Source: CAYPJE01 sp964410945 (GTDB taxonomy: Bacteria; Fidelibacterota; Marinisomatia; Marinisomatales; TCS56). Taken from it: 64,000 bases of DNA. The DNA lies in assembly GCA_964410945.1 (NCBI GenBank), contig CAYPJE010000015.1, forward strand, positions 1 through 64,000. The letters run 5' to 3'. How positions within the stretch are numbered: the first letter of the stretch is position 1; every line of letters begins with the position of its first letter. The translations under genes were made by a program, and so were the position numbers. This document shows positions 61,627 to 64,000 of the stretch, one piece after another. The notes below the pieces were generated by a model. That model saw only the letters and a program-made list of their open reading frames with translations, was not told the origin of the DNA and did no database searches.

Positions 61627-62528
61627 TGAAAAAAATACTTGTACTGATGGGTGGCAGTTCACCGGAACGGGAAGTGTCTCTCAATTCCGGAGAAGCGGTA
61701 TATCAGGCCCTCGATCAATCAGGGCATCGGGTCGATAAGCTTGTTTTTGAGAATGACCTTCAGCGCCATATTGACAGATTGAAAGATTGTGACCTGGTTT
61801 TCAATGCCCTCCATGGTGGACAGGGCGAGAACGGGGTCATTCAAGGTTTTCTGGAAAGCATAGGCATACCGTATACCGGCTCAGGGGTGTTATCATCCGC
61901 TCTCTGCATGGATAAGCATCTTAGTAAACTGCTGATACGGAATGCCGGTCACCTGACGGCCGATTGGAAGATTATAGAAACTGGTGGTGATTATGCTATC
62001 CCGGTATGGACTGAATTCCCCATGGTGGTCAAGCCTAATGACTTAGGTAGCACCATCGGATTGAAAATAGTACAGGCTGAGGTTGAATTGAAACCGGCTG
62101 TGGATGAAGCTGCCCGTCTGGCTGACCTGGTAATGCTGGAAAAATATATTGCCGGGCGTGAGTTGACAGTAACTGTGCTTGGAGACCAGGTTCTGCCAGT
62201 GGTGGAGATTGTACCGTCCCATGGTATCTATGATTACGAGTGCAAATATACGGCGGGCCTGAGTAATTATGAATATCCGGCTAAAATTGAACCTGAAACG
62301 GCCAAAAAGCTTCAGGCTGATGCGGCACAGATTTTCAGGGTTCTGCAATGCCAGCATTATTGCCGGATTGATTACCGTTTTGATGCTGATGGAGAATTCT
62401 GGTTTCTGGAGGCCAATACACTGCCGGGAATGACGTCAACCAGCCTGGTACCCAAAGCGGCTCAGGCGGCCGGACTGTCTTTCCCCGAATTAATTGAAAG
62501 AATAATTCAATTGGCTGTTAATGGCTGA
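61626..62528 (+). CDS. ddl: D-alanine-D-alanine ligase
   Basis: Ddl joins two D-Ala for peptidoglycan. The 300-residue ATP-grasp enzyme has 'LMGGSSPEREVSLNSG', 'VFNALHGGQGENG', 'YTGSGVLSSALCMDK' and the C-terminal metal/ATP site 'FLEANTLPGMTSTSLVPKAA'. It shares one base with the gmhB-like gene and overlaps the NusG paralogue by 8 bases. Confidence 0.95.
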   Translation: MKKILVLMGGSSPEREVSLNSGEAVYQALDQSGHRVDKLVFENDLQRHIDRLKDCDLVFNALHGGQGENGVIQGFLESIGIPYTGSGVLSSALCMDKHLSKLLIRNAGHLTADWKIIETGGDYAIPVWTEFPMVVKPNDLGSTIGLKIVQAEVELKPAVDEAARLADLVMLEKYIAGRELTVTVLGDQVLPVVEIVPSHGIYDYECKYTAGLSNYEYPAKIEPETAKKLQADAAQIFRVLQCQHYCRIDYRFDADGEFWFLEANTLPGMTSTSLVPKAAQAAGLSFPELIERIIQLAVNG

Positions 62529-63027
62529 AACAGCAAATACAGAACACTGGGTTGCGGTTTATACCAAAGCCCGCCACGAAAAAGTGGTCCTGGAGCAATT
62601 GACCAAGAAGAATATAACGGCCTACTTGCCGTTGATTCGTGTGAAACGGCGCTGGAGTGATCGAACCAAATGGGTTGATGTGCCGTTGTTTAACAGCTAT
62701 GTGTTTGCCAGAATTGAACTCAAAAACCAAATATATGTATTGCAGACTACAGGTGTTCATCATCTGGTGCGTTTTGACCAGGATATCGCTACAATACCTG
62801 AAGAGCAAATTGCTGCTATCCGCATGATGCTGGAAGGTGGCTATCATCCGGAATCGACGGATTATTTTACAGTTGGCGATGAAGCCGAAATAATTGCCGG
62901 TCCGATGCGTGGTGTCAAGGGAATCGTAAGTCAGATATCCGGGGAAGAAAAATTTATCTTAAAAATAGATGCCATTAAACATGCCATTTCCGTCCATGTT
63001 GAACGAGGCTTCTTGAAAGCAGTATGA
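62521..63027 (+). CDS. NusG-paralogue transcription antiterminator (UpxY/RfaH type)
   Basis: The 168-residue protein has an NGN domain (about 8-110: 'HWVAVYTKARHEKVV', 'PLIRVKRRWSDRTKWVDVPLFNSYVFARI') and a C-terminal KOW domain ('GDEAEIIAGPMRGVKGIVSQI'). The 'KTKARHEK' style start is typical of specialised NusG paralogues that load onto RNA polymerase for particular operons, often surface-polysaccharide loci, rather than of housekeeping NusG near secE. No polysaccharide cluster is in the window. Confidence 0.85.
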   Translation: MAETANTEHWVAVYTKARHEKVVLEQLTKKNITAYLPLIRVKRRWSDRTKWVDVPLFNSYVFARIELKNQIYVLQTTGVHHLVRFDQDIATIPEEQIAAIRMMLEGGYHPESTDYFTVGDEAEIIAGPMRGVKGIVSQISGEEKFILKIDAIKHAISVHVERGFLKAV

Positions 63028-63031
63028 AGTA

Positions 63032-64000
63032 ATGCCAATCAAATTTTATAATACATTGACGCGTAGTAAGGAAGAATTCAAACCGATCCAGCCAGGCCTG
63101 GTCAAACTGTATACCTGTGGACCAACGGTATACAATACTGCTCATATTGGAAATTTCCGTACCTTCATGTTTGAGGATTTACTGAAACGTTACCTGGTCT
63201 TCAAGGGCTTCCAGGTCACCCATGTGATGAATCTGACCGACGTTGATGATAAAACCATCAAGAAAGCCACTGAAAGCGGTATTCCGATTAAGGAGTTAAC
63301 GGAAGGCTATATTGATATTTTCATGGATGACTTAAAAACCCTGAGAATAATTCCGGCCGATCACTTTCCCCGGGCCACCGAGCATATCCCGGAAATGATA
63401 GCTCTTATTGAAGATTTACTGGAGCGCAAGCACGCCTATCAGGCGTCCGATGGTTCAATCTTTTTTGCAATTGATTCTTACCCGGAATATGGCCGCTTGG
63501 CCCATCTGAACCTGTCGGAACAGCGATCGACAATTCGGGTAGAGGATGATGAATATTCCAAGGATAATCCCCAGGATTTTACCCTGTGGAAAGCATGGAA
63601 AACCTCTGAAGGGGATGTGGCTTGGGATTCACCCTGGGGTAAAGGTCGTCCCGGTTGGCATATCGAATGTTCAGCCATGTCGATGAAATATCTGGGTGAA
63701 CATTTTGATATCCACTGTGGCGGAGTCGATAATTTATTTCCCCATCATGAGAACGAAATTGCTCAATCGGTTTGTGGCACCGGTCATGAATTTGTCAATT
63801 ACTGGCTCCACAGCGAACACCTGTTGCTTGGTGAAGAGAAAATGAGTAAGTCACTGGGGAATTTCTATTCCATCGGAGAGCTCCTTGAAAAGGGCTACAC
63901 ACCACAAAGCCTGCGCTATGTATTATTGACAACCCATTACCGCTCCAAATTGAAATTCACACTTGAAAAACAACATGAAGCCCAGAGTGCCATCAACAGA
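63032..64000 (+). CDS. cysS: Cysteinyl-tRNA synthetase, 3' end outside window
   Basis: An open frame of 323 codons from the ATG at 63032 runs off the right edge. It has the class I motifs: zinc-ligand 'LYTCGPTVYNTAHIGNFRT' (HIGN), 'GWHIECSAMSMKYLG', 'HCGGVDNLFPHHENEIAQS' and KMSKSLGN. CysS charges tRNA-Cys. It starts 4 bases after the NusG paralogue. Confidence 0.96.
   Translation, partial: MPIKFYNTLTRSKEEFKPIQPGLVKLYTCGPTVYNTAHIGNFRTFMFEDLLKRYLVFKGFQVTHVMNLTDVDDKTIKKATESGIPIKELTEGYIDIFMDDLKTLRIIPADHFPRATEHIPEMIALIEDLLERKHAYQASDGSIFFAIDSYPEYGRLAHLNLSEQRSTIRVEDDEYSKDNPQDFTLWKAWKTSEGDVAWDSPWGKGRPGWHIECSAMSMKYLGEHFDIHCGGVDNLFPHHENEIAQSVCGTGHEFVNYWLHSEHLLLGEEKMSKSLGNFYSIGELLEKGYTPQSLRYVLLTTHYRSKLKFTLEKQHEAQSAINR

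Overview
The window carries about 66 protein genes or gene remnants, tightly packed, with no rRNA, no recognisable tRNA, no insertion sequence and no CRISPR array. Gene content points to a Gram-negative bacterium of the FCB group: a Bat aerotolerance operon, a PorV-like outer-membrane protein, DUF5683 and DUF4321 proteins, a short Rpb6-like omega subunit, and LolA- and Lnt-type envelope genes. My best guess is a Marinimicrobia-like lineage. This is an inference from gene content, not a phylogeny. TGA ends many genes here, so the standard bacterial code applies.

Left part, 1-6621, minus strand. This operon is the most unusual region. In transcription order it encodes a QmoC/HdrC-HdrE-like membrane iron-sulfur protein, a truncated HdrA fused to a NuoE domain, a small thioredoxin-like [2Fe-2S] protein, and a 1017-residue fusion of thioredoxin-like, NuoF and NADPH-oxidoreductase (GltD/NfnB-like) modules. 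A DRTGG protein follows, then a CBS-plus-ATPase protein that runs off the left edge. Together they look like a membrane complex exchanging electrons between NAD(P)H and quinone or another carrier. After a 505-base AT-rich spacer, 7127-13263 (plus strand) holds a TetR regulator, a predicted beta-barrel, an ABC ATPase, two FtsX-type permeases and a LolA-like protein. A four-helix-bundle gene bounded by degenerate inverted repeats interrupts this set.

13280-19182 is accessory: two tandem esterase-TPR genes, an M55 D-aminopeptidase gene split by one in-frame TGA, hutH, and two small secreted proteins of unknown role. From 19437 the window is largely housekeeping. ffh-rpsP-khpA-rimM-trmD-rplS ends at a clear terminator; then come an MFS transporter, and selA-selB-mutS followed by the PorV-like gene. 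yicC-gmk-rpoZ-udg-dnaB-relA/spoT-HU-ruvX-lnt follows, then DUF5683, an orphan EcfT-like protein, truA, an HtrA protease, psd-pssA and DUF4321.

44711-64000 contains a HAD phosphatase, tatA, the batA-batB-batC-batD-batE-SPOR operon, yebC-ruvC-ruvA, an aminotransferase, gcvT, a nucleotide-sugar epimerase, ftsK, a lolA-like gene, a flippase-like membrane protein, a gmhB-like phosphatase, ddl, a NusG paralogue and the 5' part of cysS. Many neighbouring genes overlap by 1-30 bases, and several start with TTG or GTG at the overlap, which suggests extensive translational coupling. The best leads are the hybrid Hdr/Nuo/Nfn operon, the in-frame TGA of the M55 gene in a genome with selA and selB, and the cassette-like four-helix-bundle gene.
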